From positions 62,001 to 126,000 of the forward strand of contig NZ_AVPU01000002.1 of assembly GCF_000768355.1 (NCBI RefSeq): DNA of 64,000 nucleotides, given 5' to 3'. Both the position numbers and the translations under genes were made by a program. The notes below the pieces were generated by a model. That model had not been told where the DNA came from. It was given only the letters and a program-made list of their open reading frames with translations, and made no database searches. This document shows, piece after piece, positions 7,448 to 14,870 of the stretch. Position 1 is the first letter of the stretch. Each line of letters begins with the position of its first letter. This stretch comes from Lysobacter daejeonensis GH1-9. Lineage in GTDB: Bacteria > Pseudomonadota > Gammaproteobacteria > Xanthomonadales > Xanthomonadaceae.

Positions 7448-7804
7448 ATGGAACACGAAAACACGGACGGCCTGACACCGAACGAACAGCTGGTAAGGGC
7501 GCTGGAGGCGACTTCGCTGGCCGAGGCCTGGCGGGTCAAATGGCGCGGCTATCTCGTGTTCGGCCTGGTTGTGCTTTGGCAGCTACTTCCGGGGCCACTT
7601 GGGCAGGTAGCGATATGTTTGGCAGTGGCCGCCGCCCTGTACTGGATTCTTGCCGTCGGCGACCTGATGGCGGCCCATTGGCTGGGGTTCCTTGCCAAGG
7701 AACATGCCCGGTTCAAGCCCCGCGACCCTGACGTGCCCTACATCGCGTCCGTCATGGATCTGCTAATAGCGCCAACTGAGAAAACGTCTCAAGATGGCTC
7801 CTGA
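7448..7804 (+). CDS. Small inner-membrane protein
   Basis: 118 aa from ATG 7448 (AGGAGG at 7438-7443); ATG 7424 is an alternative in-frame start. After a soluble ~35-residue N-terminus there are two adjacent hydrophobic segments (YLVFGLVVLWQLLPGPLG and VAICLAVAAALYWILAVG), then a cytoplasmic-type tail. No motif recognised. Two-TM proteins of this size in phage-like elements can be holins, but there is no lysis enzyme beside it, so no function is assigned. Confidence 0.5.
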   Translation: MEHENTDGLTPNEQLVRALEATSLAEAWRVKWRGYLVFGLVVLWQLLPGPLGQVAICLAVAAALYWILAVGDLMAAHWLGFLAKEHARFKPRDPDVPYIASVMDLLIAPTEKTSQDGS

Positions 7805-7877
7805 TTGATTGCGCGACCCCGCTTGTAGTCCCAGCATGGCGAGATGGGGCCAGTTTTCTGTGAGGGGGAGGAATCTA

Positions 7878-8072
7878 GTGAAGGCATTTCTCCTGGGGTT
7901 AGCGCTGGTTTGGACGGCTACAGGGTGTAGTGATTCGCTCTCGGATCGTCTTGAGCGAGCGGAGGCGGTTGCGGAAGAGGCTCAAGCTGAAACGGAGCAA
8001 CTCCGACAACGACTGGATGATCTGGAAGCGCGGCTTGAAGAAGCCTGCGCCCAGGTTCCCTCGGGATGTTGA
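7878..8072 (+). CDS. Short coiled-coil lipoprotein
   Basis: 64 aa from GTG 7878, with GGAGGA at 7867-7872. A short signal peptide ends in VWTATGC, a lipobox-like site, with the lipidated cysteine near residue 21. The remainder (DRLERAEAVAEEAQAETEQL, then RQRLDDLEARLEEAC) is one uninterrupted heptad-like coiled coil with two more cysteines at the end. The build is like that of Lpp or an outer-membrane spanin subunit, but no Rz-like partner is seen. It overlaps the next exported gene by 7 bp. Confidence 0.6.
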   Translation: MKAFLLGLALVWTATGCSDSLSDRLERAEAVAEEAQAETEQLRQRLDDLEARLEEACAQVPSGC

Positions 8073-8638
8073 ACGTGAGCCTCAGTCCTATGGATAAGGC
8101 TAGGGTCGGTGTCGTAATGGCGCTGCTCGCATGGAGTGGTGCTGTTTGGTCACAATCCCCGGCACATTCGGTAGTACGGGGGACGGTCTACAGCTACACC
8201 AACGGTGGCACTCGGTACTACAGCGCCCGACCGCCGGAAAAAGCTGATGCCGGCTCTGTTCGCGCCATCCCCTATTCCTACCTGCAAGAACGAAGTTCTG
8301 CGACTCTTCCGGTTTTCCGTTGCACGCTGCCGAACGGAGCCCGTACGTACACGTCCAAGCCAGTCGGAACCTGCGTCACAGTGTCCCACTATGGTCTGGC
8401 TGCGCCGGCGGTGCCCCTTGGACCTACGTACCGAGGCTATGCGTGCACCGTCGATTGTTCAGGCCATGAGGCGGGCTACGCATGGGCTGAAGGCAGGGGG
8501 ATTGAACACCCCGACGACTGCGGTGGTCGGTCACAATCGTTTATCGAGGGGTGCCAGGCGCACGCGGAAGAACTCCACGCACAGCGAATTGAAGACGGCG
8601 AGTGTGAGGACGACGATGGGGATGACCTTTGTGACTAG
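8066..8638 (+). CDS. Exported Cys-rich protein with acidic tail
   Basis: 190 aa from ATG 8066 (ATG 8090 is possible and gives a shorter signal peptide). A signal peptide ends near GAVWSQS. The first half holds the YSYTNGGTRYYSARPP segment; the second half has the distinctive CTVDCSGHEAGYAWAEG segment followed by DDCGG...FIEGCQAHAEE, with four regularly placed cysteines. This C-terminal module recurs in otherwise unrelated exported proteins of Proteobacteria, as far as memory goes, with no known function. The tail (ECEDDDGDDLCD) is strongly acidic. It overlaps the genes on both sides. Confidence 0.6.
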   Translation: MLNVSLSPMDKARVGVVMALLAWSGAVWSQSPAHSVVRGTVYSYTNGGTRYYSARPPEKADAGSVRAIPYSYLQERSSATLPVFRCTLPNGARTYTSKPVGTCVTVSHYGLAAPAVPLGPTYRGYACTVDCSGHEAGYAWAEGRGIEHPDDCGGRSQSFIEGCQAHAEELHAQRIEDGECEDDDGDDLCD

Positions 8639-8957
8639 TTGGCGTTTTCCAGTCGCGCTGGCACTGGCTGTATCGCTCCTTGCCGTTCAAGGATGCTCGA
8701 CCGACGAATGCCGGAAGTACTCCGACTACTCCTGTGAGCAGTTGAAGCGGCAGACATTCAACGTCTATTACTACGACGTTCCGAAGGATGCCGGCGAAGA
8801 GCGCAACCTCTTTGCCGGTCAAGTTGTCGGGCTAGAAGCGTGCGGGATGGCAGCTTCGAGTATGGCCACGGTCATGGAGGAGAGGAGGGAAGGCCCCTGG
8901 TCCTACGTCTGCTGCCTCAAGACTGACGAGTCTGGCTGCGCTGAGAAGCACCGTTAG
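8616..8957 (+). CDS. Hypothetical lipoprotein
   Basis: 113 aa from ATG 8616 (GAGGA at 8606-8610); ATG 8622 also possible. The signal peptide WRFPVALALAVSLLAVQGC ends in a clear lipobox (LAVQGC). The mature part of ~85 residues is cysteine-rich (CRKYSDYSCEQL, GLEACGM, YVCCLK, SGCAEK). Not recognised. It ends tail-to-tail with the integrase stub, the two stop codons sharing bases 8955-8956. Confidence 0.55.
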   Translation: MGMTFVTSWRFPVALALAVSLLAVQGCSTDECRKYSDYSCEQLKRQTFNVYYYDVPKDAGEERNLFAGQVVGLEACGMAASSMATVMEERREGPWSYVCCLKTDESGCAEKHR

Positions 8958-9141
8958 GTGTCCGTCGGCTTCTGCCCGTACACCGTGGCGACATAGCGCC
9001 CCCGGCCGTCCCCGTGCCCAGGTCCATTGATGTATGGGCTCTGGCTTCGCGGGCCGTGTAGCCCTGGGCGACATAGCGAGCAATCGACTCTTGGGCGAAG
9101 GCGTACCGCAGTGCATGGCCTGAGGAAGCCGCCTGGATCAC
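8954..9141 (-). pseudogene. C-terminal stub of a tyrosine recombinase
   Basis: Read on the minus strand, 9141 to about 9017 gives SGHALRYAFAQESIARYVAQ and then AREARAHTSMDLG, matching box II (H-x-x-R) of phage/ICE integrases and the helix after it. Dropping back one frame near 9014-9019 continues HGDGRGRYVATVYGQKPTDT and stops at 8954. That supplies the LGH box and a tyrosine context typical of the catalytic C-terminus. One missing base in the GGGCAC stretch explains the break. An in-frame stop lies just upstream of the fragment (TAG before CAAGTG), and no catalytic N-terminal part follows, so this is a decayed remnant. Confidence 0.6.
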
Positions 9142-9246
9142 TTGCTAGGCAATGGTCCGCTTCACTTTCTCAGTAGGGTGGCGGAAACCCAGCTGCGACT
9201 CTGGCTTGGCTGGGCGTTCGCGGTGTGCGTCACTTGCTTCGTCTCA

Positions 9247-9900
9247 CTACGGAAGATCGAGGATCGGCCCGAGATCCACAGACTCCCCTTGATTGCCACT
9301 GGTTCCACAGGCGCGTCCGTCGCTGAGAGGGTTCAGGCACGCGGTGACTACCCACCTGACAGGCCTGCCGTCCCCCAATGGGTACGCGGCAACCTCGGGG
9401 AGTGGGTTAATGCCAAAGCTAATTGGCTTACTTGTGTCGGCGCTTCGAACACAATGCGTTGTGGTTAGGCCTGGACGCACCCAGCATCTTCCCTCATGGG
9501 CCTGCCCCTCCTTTACGCAGTAGCCATGCCAATCCGGATATTTGTACTTGACGTCTTGGCAGCCGTCGTCGGTTGAGCATTTGGTCCCGCCTACGCCGTG
9601 GAGACTGAGGTCGGCAATGAGACATGCTCCCCCCATGAAGCCAGTCTGGACGCCGCTAGCGCGATCCAACCTCACTGAGTACGAACCTGTAATGGTGTGT
9701 ACGACCGCACCAGGGATTCCAGAAGGTGTCGGGCGTTGGTCCATTGAGGCATCCGCGACAGACGCTGGACCGGCCACAATTGACCACATATCGGCCACGA
9801 TTGGAGGCTTGGTCGCACTGCCTCCAATGATGACCTTTCCTTGGCCAGAAGCGGTTAGCGGCGCAGCACAAGCTGCGACAACTGCGAGCACTCGAAGCAT
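9247..9900 (-). CDS. Exported Cys-rich hypothetical protein
   Basis: 217 aa, minus strand, ATG at 9900. Signal peptide MLRVLAVVAACAAPLTASGQ. The mature protein of ~195 residues has about nine cysteines, many clustered in the middle (GGTKCSTDDGCQDVKY, WHGYCVKEGQ, EGRCWVRPG), which suggests a disulphide-stabilised periplasmic or secreted fold. No family recognised. It is transcribed against the lipoprotein cluster on its left and in line with the next exported protein on its right. Confidence 0.55.
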   Translation of the reverse strand: MLRVLAVVAACAAPLTASGQGKVIIGGSATKPPIVADMWSIVAGPASVADASMDQRPTPSGIPGAVVHTITGSYSVRLDRASGVQTGFMGGACLIADLSLHGVGGTKCSTDDGCQDVKYKYPDWHGYCVKEGQAHEGRCWVRPGLTTTHCVRSADTSKPISFGINPLPEVAAYPLGDGRPVRWVVTACLNPLSDGRACGTSGNQGESVDLGPILDLP

Positions 9901-10145
9901 CTTGATGTCCTCGCCCTTGGGGCGGCTGCAATACTCCGCTCCGGGCCGTGGCTACCCCTGCCCAGTCGAGAACGACTAGGACTGCAGGAATCGGCCAGAG
10001 AGGACAGAAGGCCCCGGCGCCGACGCTTGGCTTCCTGCCTTCAAACAGCCACCTTCCGTGGTGGCCCGAATTGGCCTAGGCGTCCGGGGTGGAGATAGGC
10101 TCGCAGCGCCGATTGGCCTTGTCTGTCAGCAGATCACGCTTTGTC

Positions 10146-10165
10146 GTGTAGGAAGATTCCTACAC
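10146..10165. repeat. Perfect 20-bp palindrome
   Basis: GTGTAGGAA and TTCCTACAC, nine-base arms separated by GA. It lies 24 bp beyond the 3' end of the minus-strand gene at 10189-10875. There is no T-run on either strand, so it is at best a weak terminator and could be a protein-binding site. The rest of the gap 9901-10188 shows only a short GCCACC/GGTGGC repeat near 10050 and no ORF. Confidence 0.4.
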
Positions 10166-10188
10166 AGGCTGGGCCTTGGTCCGGCCGA

Positions 10189-10875
10189 TCACTGGCTTTG
10201 GGGGCTGGAGGCGTCCGCAATCGGGCAGGCGTAATAGTTGGCCAGCATGGTTGTATCGCTCCCGAACACTGAGAATAGGGCGCCCGACTGCGAACTAGTC
10301 ATTAGCAGCATGATGGCATTTGCCCCAGCTTCGACCGCGTTGTCCTTGTGGGAATCGACACATTTGTCCGCTGAGCGTGATGTTTCGCACGAACGCTGGG
10401 CGACATAGCGACAGCCTTCGGCCTGCTTCTCGGTCAGGACCATAACCTTTGTGTAGTCGAGGTATGCAGTGCCGGCCTCGGCCGCTTCCCTCAGCGTCTC
10501 CTGCGCACCCTTGGCGTGGCGAGCGATCCCGCGAATGTCGGACCTAGAAAGCTGTTCCAAGAGCGGCATGTACGCCATATCCCCAGAAGTGCCAATGGCC
10601 TTGGCATGCCACGCCAACTCGTCAACCTTGGGCGAATCCTTTGTCACGGTTGGAAGCACCTCACCGATTCGTTTGGCAACTTCCGCATACAGCGCCTTGC
10701 TGTTGATGCCGGCCCCGAATATGTCTTGGGACGCTCTGGTTCGCTCGGCAACGGACTGGGACTGGAGCCTCGCGATAAGGTTGTCAACGGAAGGCATCGC
10801 CTGAGCGTAGAGCGTGCCAGAGGCGGCGACTGCAACCAAGAAGGCGACGGCCAGGCGTCTCAGGTGACTTGTCAT
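10189..10875 (-). CDS. Exported protein with helical-repeat and DUF4156-like parts
   Basis: 228 aa from ATG 10875 (minus); longer in-frame starts lack a signal peptide. MTSHLRRLAVAFLVAVAASG is the signal sequence. Residues ~25-135 look like HEAT-type helical repeats (LIARLQSQSVAERTRASQD, MAYMPLLEQLSRSD, RGIARHAKGAQE). Residues ~145-220 fit the small DUF4156-like periplasmic domain: a strand (VMVLTEKQAEGC), cysteines, then NAVEAGANAIMLL and a final YYACP. Function unknown. It starts divergently from the SRAP gene, with 161 bp between. Confidence 0.55.
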   Translation of the reverse strand: MTSHLRRLAVAFLVAVAASGTLYAQAMPSVDNLIARLQSQSVAERTRASQDIFGAGINSKALYAEVAKRIGEVLPTVTKDSPKVDELAWHAKAIGTSGDMAYMPLLEQLSRSDIRGIARHAKGAQETLREAAEAGTAYLDYTKVMVLTEKQAEGCRYVAQRSCETSRSADKCVDSHKDNAVEAGANAIMLLMTSSQSGALFSVFGSDTTMLANYYACPIADASSPQSQ

Positions 10876-11036
10876 GGTGGGCTCGCGAGGCATTGGGTGA
10901 GGGGATTGTGCCTTCAAGACTATGCGGCCGACCACCGAGGGGTGAGTCACTTGGGTTGGGAGTCTGCATCGGGACGGATGGGAAAGCCGCGTCGCCTGCG
11001 GCATGCTCTACCTTCGTAATCCTCTCGGAGGCCCCT

Positions 11037-11996
11037 ATGTGCTACTCCGCCCAAGTCGAAGCCGCCTACCAGGAGTACGTCCGGATGTTCGGTGCGGACA
11101 TCTCGCTGAAGGAGTTCGTTAAGCGGTATGCCGACCGACACGGGGGAGGGCACTTCAGATTCCCCAAGGCCATGGATGCGGCGTTTGCCAATCCAAAAAC
11201 GCCCGAAGAGCGCGAAATCCACGACCTGATCCTGGCTTACGACGCGGCGCAGGTGGCTAAGTTGGAACAGGAGTTGTTCAAGCAGAAGAAGCGCTTGGCG
11301 GATGCGGAGCGCACCCTGCAGACCAAGACCACCAAGAAGGCGCTGGAAGATCAGCGCATCGCGACCACCAAGATTGAATGGACGAAGGGAAAGCTTGCGG
11401 ACATCAAGCGGACTGAGCTGAAGGCCAAGGACAGCCGCATCTTCCCGGGCTGGTACGCACCCGTAATGATCTGGGAGAACGGCCGACGGGTGGTCAAGCC
11501 AATGCGCTACCAATGCCGGCCAGAGGGGAAGCCCCCGCTCTACGACACAAAGTACCCCGGCACCTACAACGCCCGCAGGGACAACCTGGAAGGGTTCTGG
11601 AAGGGCCAGTTCGGCCACACCCACGGAATCATGGTGGTGAGTGCGTTCTACGAGAACGTGGCCCGACACGCAGCAGAGGGGCGGGAACTGGCACCTGGCG
11701 AGGCAGAGGAAAACGTCGTTCTAGAGTTTCGCCCCCGTCCAGCCCACGCCATGCTAGTGGCGTGCCTGTGGTCGCATTGGATCGGGAAGGACGGAGAGGA
11801 CCTGTGGTCGTTCGCCGCGATCACGGATGAACCACCCCCGGAAGTGGCGGCGGCTGGCCATGACCGATGCATCATTCCCATCAAGCCCGAGAACGTGGAC
11901 GCCTGGCTCAATCCTGACCCCAACAACCTAGCGGCCCTGTACGCGATCTTGGATGACCGCGACCGGCCCTATTACGAACACCGGATGGCGGCCTAG
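11037..11996 (+). CDS. SRAP-domain protein (HMCES/YedK family)
   Basis: 319 aa from ATG 11037 (GGAG at 11027-11030). Met1 is followed by Cys2 (MCYSAQVEAAY), the invariant residue that becomes the catalytic N-terminus and in this family forms a covalent link to abasic sites in single-stranded DNA. Further family signs are PARPAHAMLVACLWSHW-like core residues, YNARRDNLEGFWKGQFG (the 'NAR-E' segment) and, near the end, GHDRCIIPI in place of the usual GH-RMP-I, followed by WL. Residues ~70-130 are a long charged coiled coil (KLEQELFKQKKRLADAERT) that typical YedK lacks. It is probably element cargo protecting its DNA, by inference. Confidence 0.75.
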   Translation: MCYSAQVEAAYQEYVRMFGADISLKEFVKRYADRHGGGHFRFPKAMDAAFANPKTPEEREIHDLILAYDAAQVAKLEQELFKQKKRLADAERTLQTKTTKKALEDQRIATTKIEWTKGKLADIKRTELKAKDSRIFPGWYAPVMIWENGRRVVKPMRYQCRPEGKPPLYDTKYPGTYNARRDNLEGFWKGQFGHTHGIMVVSAFYENVARHAAEGRELAPGEAEENVVLEFRPRPAHAMLVACLWSHWIGKDGEDLWSFAAITDEPPPEVAAAGHDRCIIPIKPENVDAWLNPDPNNLAALYAILDDRDRPYYEHRMAA

Positions 11997-12242
11997 TCAG
12001 GCGGCCGGATCAATCCAGCCTACCTTGATGAGCATTGCGTCTAGCCGCTCCTGGACTGCCAGGTGGGCGATGCAGTGGTCGTGGGGGTCGTCGCTAAGAG
12101 CGGCATCGTGGAGGATCTCTTCGGCAATCCCCGCGAATGCCTCCATGCGGTCGCCTGGGCATTCGTACTCAAGCCCTAAGGCGGCGAGGCTGGCTTCCAA
12201 GGCGTCGCAGCGGGCCATCAGGGCATCAAAGGTCACGGGCAT
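11997..12242 (-). CDS. Small acidic hypothetical protein
   Basis: 81 aa from ATG 12242 (minus). Helical and acidic (FDALMARCDALEASLAALGL, MEAFAGIAEEILHDAALSDD), with a His/Cys-containing middle (PHDHCIAHL). Its stop codon abuts the stop of the SRAP gene with no gap. Its start overlaps the end of the next upstream gene, so the two minus-strand genes are probably one unit. Function unknown. Confidence 0.5.
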   Translation of the reverse strand: MPVTFDALMARCDALEASLAALGLEYECPGDRMEAFAGIAEEILHDAALSDDPHDHCIAHLAVQERLDAMLIKVGWIDPAA

Positions 12243-12582
12243 GGGGCTGGTCTCCCGCTGGTGTGGTTGATGACGGTTGAAAGTACGAGTGCGCGGTGCA
12301 GAACTGGGTGACGTCGGGCCGAGCCCGCTGGATACGTGGGTCCGCAACCCGAACCCACGCCTGTAGCCACTGCCTGGCTTGGCGAGGCGTCGCCGCAATG
12401 CATTGCCGCTGCTTGGCCTGTCCAAAACAGACATTGGTCGTGGTCAGCCATCGACCGTCAGGCATGCGCTCGGCTAGCGCGACGTCGTAGGTGCCCCTTA
12501 GCACCAACTCAAACGCATCCCTGCGGCCCTCGTGAGAGCGCCATGCATAACCCGGGGGCAGGGGAGGGAGCGCGCGTGCCAT
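12226..12582 (-). CDS. Hypothetical element-end protein
   Basis: 118 aa, minus strand, ATG at 12582. The opening LPPLPPGYAWRSHEGRRDAF and RGTYDVALAERMPDGRW resemble small proteins commonly found beside integrase genes in Xanthomonadales prophages (a 'LP-LP-GW-WR' start, a beta core, and a terminal helix with ARQWLQAWV). Weak ribosome site. It lies nearest the tRNA end of the element. From 12583 to 12828 no gene was found apart from the tRNA terminator. Confidence 0.5.
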   Translation of the reverse strand: MARALPPLPPGYAWRSHEGRRDAFELVLRGTYDVALAERMPDGRWLTTTNVCFGQAKQRQCIAATPRQARQWLQAWVRVADPRIQRARPDVTQFCTAHSYFQPSSTTPAGDQPHARDL

Positions 12583-12770
12583 GGGGCGAGTATCCCGCTT
12601 CCGGTCGCAGGGATTGCGAACGCGAGCTCATGGTTCGCGTTTGCTCAATCTGGCGTATCGGCGGTGCTGCTGCGCTGCAGGACAAATTCTCAAAGTGGGC
12701 CGGTTGGCGCTGGCGTGCCCCCGGTGTACCCCCGAACATCCGCGCATGCATCGCTGCTTCCCAGCAAACG

Positions 12771-12787
12771 AAAAGCCCCGCAGGGCT
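12771..12787 (-). terminator. Terminator behind tRNA-Phe
   Basis: On the minus strand AGCCC-TGCG-GGGCT is followed by TTTT (complement of AAAA 12771-12774), about 40 bp after the 3' end of the tRNA. If the integration crossover lies inside the tRNA, this terminator was brought in by the element. Confidence 0.6.
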
Positions 12788-12828
12788 CAGGGCCTTGCAG
12801 GGCTTACGTTTCAGCGTTACCTGAGAAA

Positions 12829-12904
12829 TGGTGGCCGGGGAGGGAATCGAACCCCCGACACGGGGATTTTCAATCCCCTGCTCTACCAACTGAGCTACCC
12901 GGCC
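12829..12904 (-). tRNA. tRNA-Phe (GAA)
   Basis: 76 nt on the minus strand, beginning GGCCGGGTAGCTCAGTTGG and ending with an encoded CCA (complement of 12829-12831). The acceptor stem is GGCCGGG/CCCGGCC, the D-loop AGTTGGTAGA, the anticodon loop TTGAAAA with anticodon GAA, and the T arm is GGGGGTTCGATTCCC. All stems pair. It marks the boundary between backbone (right) and mobile element (left), with the element joined at the 3' end of the tRNA. Confidence 0.97.
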
Positions 12905-13070
12905 AAGAACTCGCCGGTAACGCGAGAGGCGGCATCATACGGGTAGTGGCGCCGGCTGGCAAGCCTCACCGCGGCTGAATGGAGTTGAGGGCGGCGTGCC
13001 GCGTTGCGCGGGAAGGCGCAAGATGGCGGTGAATCCCCGCAAGCCGCTCACCACGAGCGAGGAGGCGACG

Positions 13071-13508
13071 ATGAAAAAGATGCTGCTGATTGCCGCCGGG
13101 GCCGTGCTGACCATGGCCGGTTGCGCCACCAACCGGCTGGGCGATGCCGAACGGCTGGCCATCTACCGCGCCCATGCCGGCGCGCCTGTTTCCAGTTTCC
13201 ACTACTTCACCGGGCTCAATGGCTGGACGCCACTGGGCGACTCCGCGGTGGCGGTGTGGGCGCGCCCCAATGACGTCTACCTGCTGGAGCTCAGCGGCCG
13301 TTGTCCGGAGCTGGATTTCGCGCAGGCCATCAGCGTGACCAGCCAGATGGGTACGGTAAGTGCCCGGTTCGACAAGATCATCGTGCTGGACCGCAACGCA
13401 ATGACCATGCCGTGCCAGATCCGCGAGATCCGCCCGGTGGACATCAAGGCGATCCGCCACGCGGAACAGGATCGCCGCGAGATGGCTCAGCCTTCCGGCG
13501 GGACGTAA
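13071..13508 (+). CDS. DUF6491-type lipoprotein
   Basis: 145 aa from ATG 13071, GGAGG at 13061-13065. Signal peptide [18 protein letters not shown] ends in a lipobox (LTMAGC). The mature part has the pattern [65 protein letters not shown], characteristic of a lipoprotein family mostly seen in Xanthomonadaceae and relatives. Two cysteines probably form a disulphide. Function unknown. Its 3' end overlaps that of yggX by 22 bp, tail to tail. Confidence 0.8.
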   Translation: MKKMLLIAAGAVLTMAGCATNRLGDAERLAIYRAHAGAPVSSFHYFTGLNGWTPLGDSAVAVWARPNDVYLLELSGRCPELDFAQAISVTSQMGTVSARFDKIIVLDRNAMTMPCQIREIRPVDIKAIRHAEQDRREMAQPSGGT

Positions 13509-13759
13509 CCGGCCGGTTTGTCGGCGCCGCCGCCGAACAGGAACTTCTGCATCTCGCCTTCGAGGAAGGCGCGGTGCTTGGGGTCCATGGGTGAGAGGCG
13601 GTTCTCGTTGATCAGCATGGTCTGGTGCGCCAGCCACTTGCCCCAGGCGGCCTTGCCGATGCCGGCGAATACGCGCTTGCCCAGTTCGCCGGGCCAAGGG
13701 ATGAAGTCCATGCCTTCGGTGTCGCGCTGTTCGTACTGGCAGAAGACGGTGCGGGGCAT
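13487..13759 (-). CDS. yggX: Fe(II)-trafficking protein YggX
   Basis: 90 aa, the normal length. It begins [19 protein letters not shown], with the conserved cysteine C7, followed by [28 protein letters not shown] and [15 protein letters not shown], all family hallmarks. The protein is linked to iron-sulphur cluster maintenance under oxidative stress. In E. coli yggX follows mutY, and here too it lies directly downstream of mutY on the same strand (67 bp), so co-transcription with this Fe-S glycosylase is likely. Confidence 0.95.
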   Translation of the reverse strand: MPRTVFCQYEQRDTEGMDFIPWPGELGKRVFAGIGKAAWGKWLAHQTMLINENRLSPMDPKHRAFLEGEMQKFLFGGGADKPAGYVPPEG

Positions 13760-13826
13760 GGCGGTTCCGAGAGAGGCGGCAGGGGGCAAGGATGCGGCCG
13801 CCCGGGCCCGGCATCTTTGACCGGGA

Positions 13827-14870
13827 TCAGGCGCTGGCCAGCAGCCGGCGGATCGGCGCGGGGATGCCCAGCGATTCCAGTTCGCCGCGGGCGACCCAGC
13901 GCAGGTCGCCATTGTCGCCCATGCGGGCACGCAGGGCGACCGGGCGCACGCGCAGCGGCTGCAATTCCAGCTTGTAGTGGCTGAAGGCGTGGGCAATGGG
14001 CGCAAGGATGTCGCCGCGCCCAAGATCGCCTTCCACGTGGCCACTGAACCACGCGTGCGCGCCGGTGGCATCCTCGGCCTGTGGCAGTGTCCACAGCGAG
14101 GCCCAGATGCCGGTGGGCGGGCGCCGTTGCAGCAGGATGCGGCCGTCGGCGTCTTCCAGCCACAACACCTGGGCGTATCGCTGCGGCAGCGGTTTGCCTG
14201 GCTTGGGCGTGGGCAGTTCCGCAGTGCGGCCTTCGCGCCGCGCGACGCATTCGTCCTGCAACGGGCACAGCACGCACGCAGGGTCGCTGCGGCTGCACAG
14301 CGTGGCGCCCAGGTCCATCTGTGCCTGGGTGTAGTCGGCCATGCGGTCATCGGGCAGGTGTGAACCGGCGAATGCCCAGAGCTGCTTTTCCACCGCCGGT
14401 TGGCCCGGCCAGCCATCGACGCCGTGGTAGCGGCTGAGCACGCGCTTCACGTTGCCGTCGAGGATGGCGTGGCGATCGCCCCATGCCTGCGACAGGATCG
14501 CCGCGGCGGTGCTGCGGCCGATGCCGGGCAGCGCGGTGAGGGCGCCGATGTCGCGCGGCAGCTCGCCGTCGTGCAATTCCACGCACCGCTGCGCCGCGGC
14601 GTGCAGGTTGCGTGCGCGGGCGTAGTAGCCCAAGCCCGACCAGAGCGCCAACACGTCGTCCAGCGGGGCTGCGGCCAGCGCCGGCAACGTGGGCAAAGCC
14701 GCAACGAACCGCTCGAAGTAGGGCGCCGCCGTCTTGACCTGAGTCTGCTGCAGCATGATCTCCGACAGCCACACGCGGTAAGGCGTGCGTGGGTGCTGCC
14801 AAGGCAGGTCGTGGCGGCCGGACACGTCGAACCAGGCCAGCAGACGGGTGGCGAAGGCGTCCTTGTTCAC
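13827..14870 (-). CDS. mutY: A/G-specific adenine glycosylase MutY
   Basis: 347 aa. Removes adenine mispaired with 8-oxoguanine. HhH-GPD domain: [12 protein letters not shown] with the catalytic Glu, helix-hairpin-helix [12 protein letters not shown], and the catalytic Asp in [12 protein letters not shown]. The [4Fe-4S] loop C-x6-C-x2-C-x5-C is intact ([12 protein letters not shown]) near residue 200. The C-terminal ~120 residues are the NUDIX-like 8-oxoG recognition domain (FSHYKLEL). Its start overlaps the AsmA-family stop by four bases (ATGA), so the two are translationally coupled. Confidence 0.97.
   Translation of the reverse strand: MNKDAFATRLLAWFDVSGRHDLPWQHPRTPYRVWLSEIMLQQTQVKTAAPYFERFVAALPTLPALAAAPLDDVLALWSGLGYYARARNLHAAAQRCVELHDGELPRDIGALTALPGIGRSTAAAILSQAWGDRHAILDGNVKRVLSRYHGVDGWPGQPAVEKQLWAFAGSHLPDDRMADYTQAQMDLGATLCSRSDPACVLCPLQDECVARREGRTAELPTPKPGKPLPQRYAQVLWLEDADGRILLQRRPPTGIWASLWTLPQAEDATGAHAWFSGHVEGDLGRGDILAPIAHAFSHYKLELQPLRVRPVALRARMGDNGDLRWVARGELESLGIPAPIRRLLASA

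Larger units (their letters stand above)
1..12828. mobile_element. Integrated element at tRNA-Phe, right part only
   Basis: The stretch left of the tRNA-Phe gene consists of short, tightly packed or overlapping genes typical of prophages and integrative elements: AlpA-like DNA-binding protein, HNH endonuclease, replication-like HTH protein, virion-like protein, SRAP protein and a recombinase stub. Housekeeping genes start immediately on the other side of the tRNA. The element abuts the 3' end of an intact tRNA, the usual attachment site of tyrosine recombinases. The left end and any intact integrase are outside the window. No capsid, portal, terminase or conjugation gene is visible here, so prophage, satellite and plasmid-like element remain open. 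GC content looks lower than in the backbone by eye. Confidence 0.8.

Noticed and set aside
1..12828. A complete prophage
   Set aside because: No terminase, portal, capsid or tail gene is visible; only a virion-like protein. The missing part may lie to the left, so only 'integrated element' is claimed.
12336..12978. Several frames spanning the tRNA-Phe gene and element end
   Set aside because: They read through the tRNA and have no plausible start or family.
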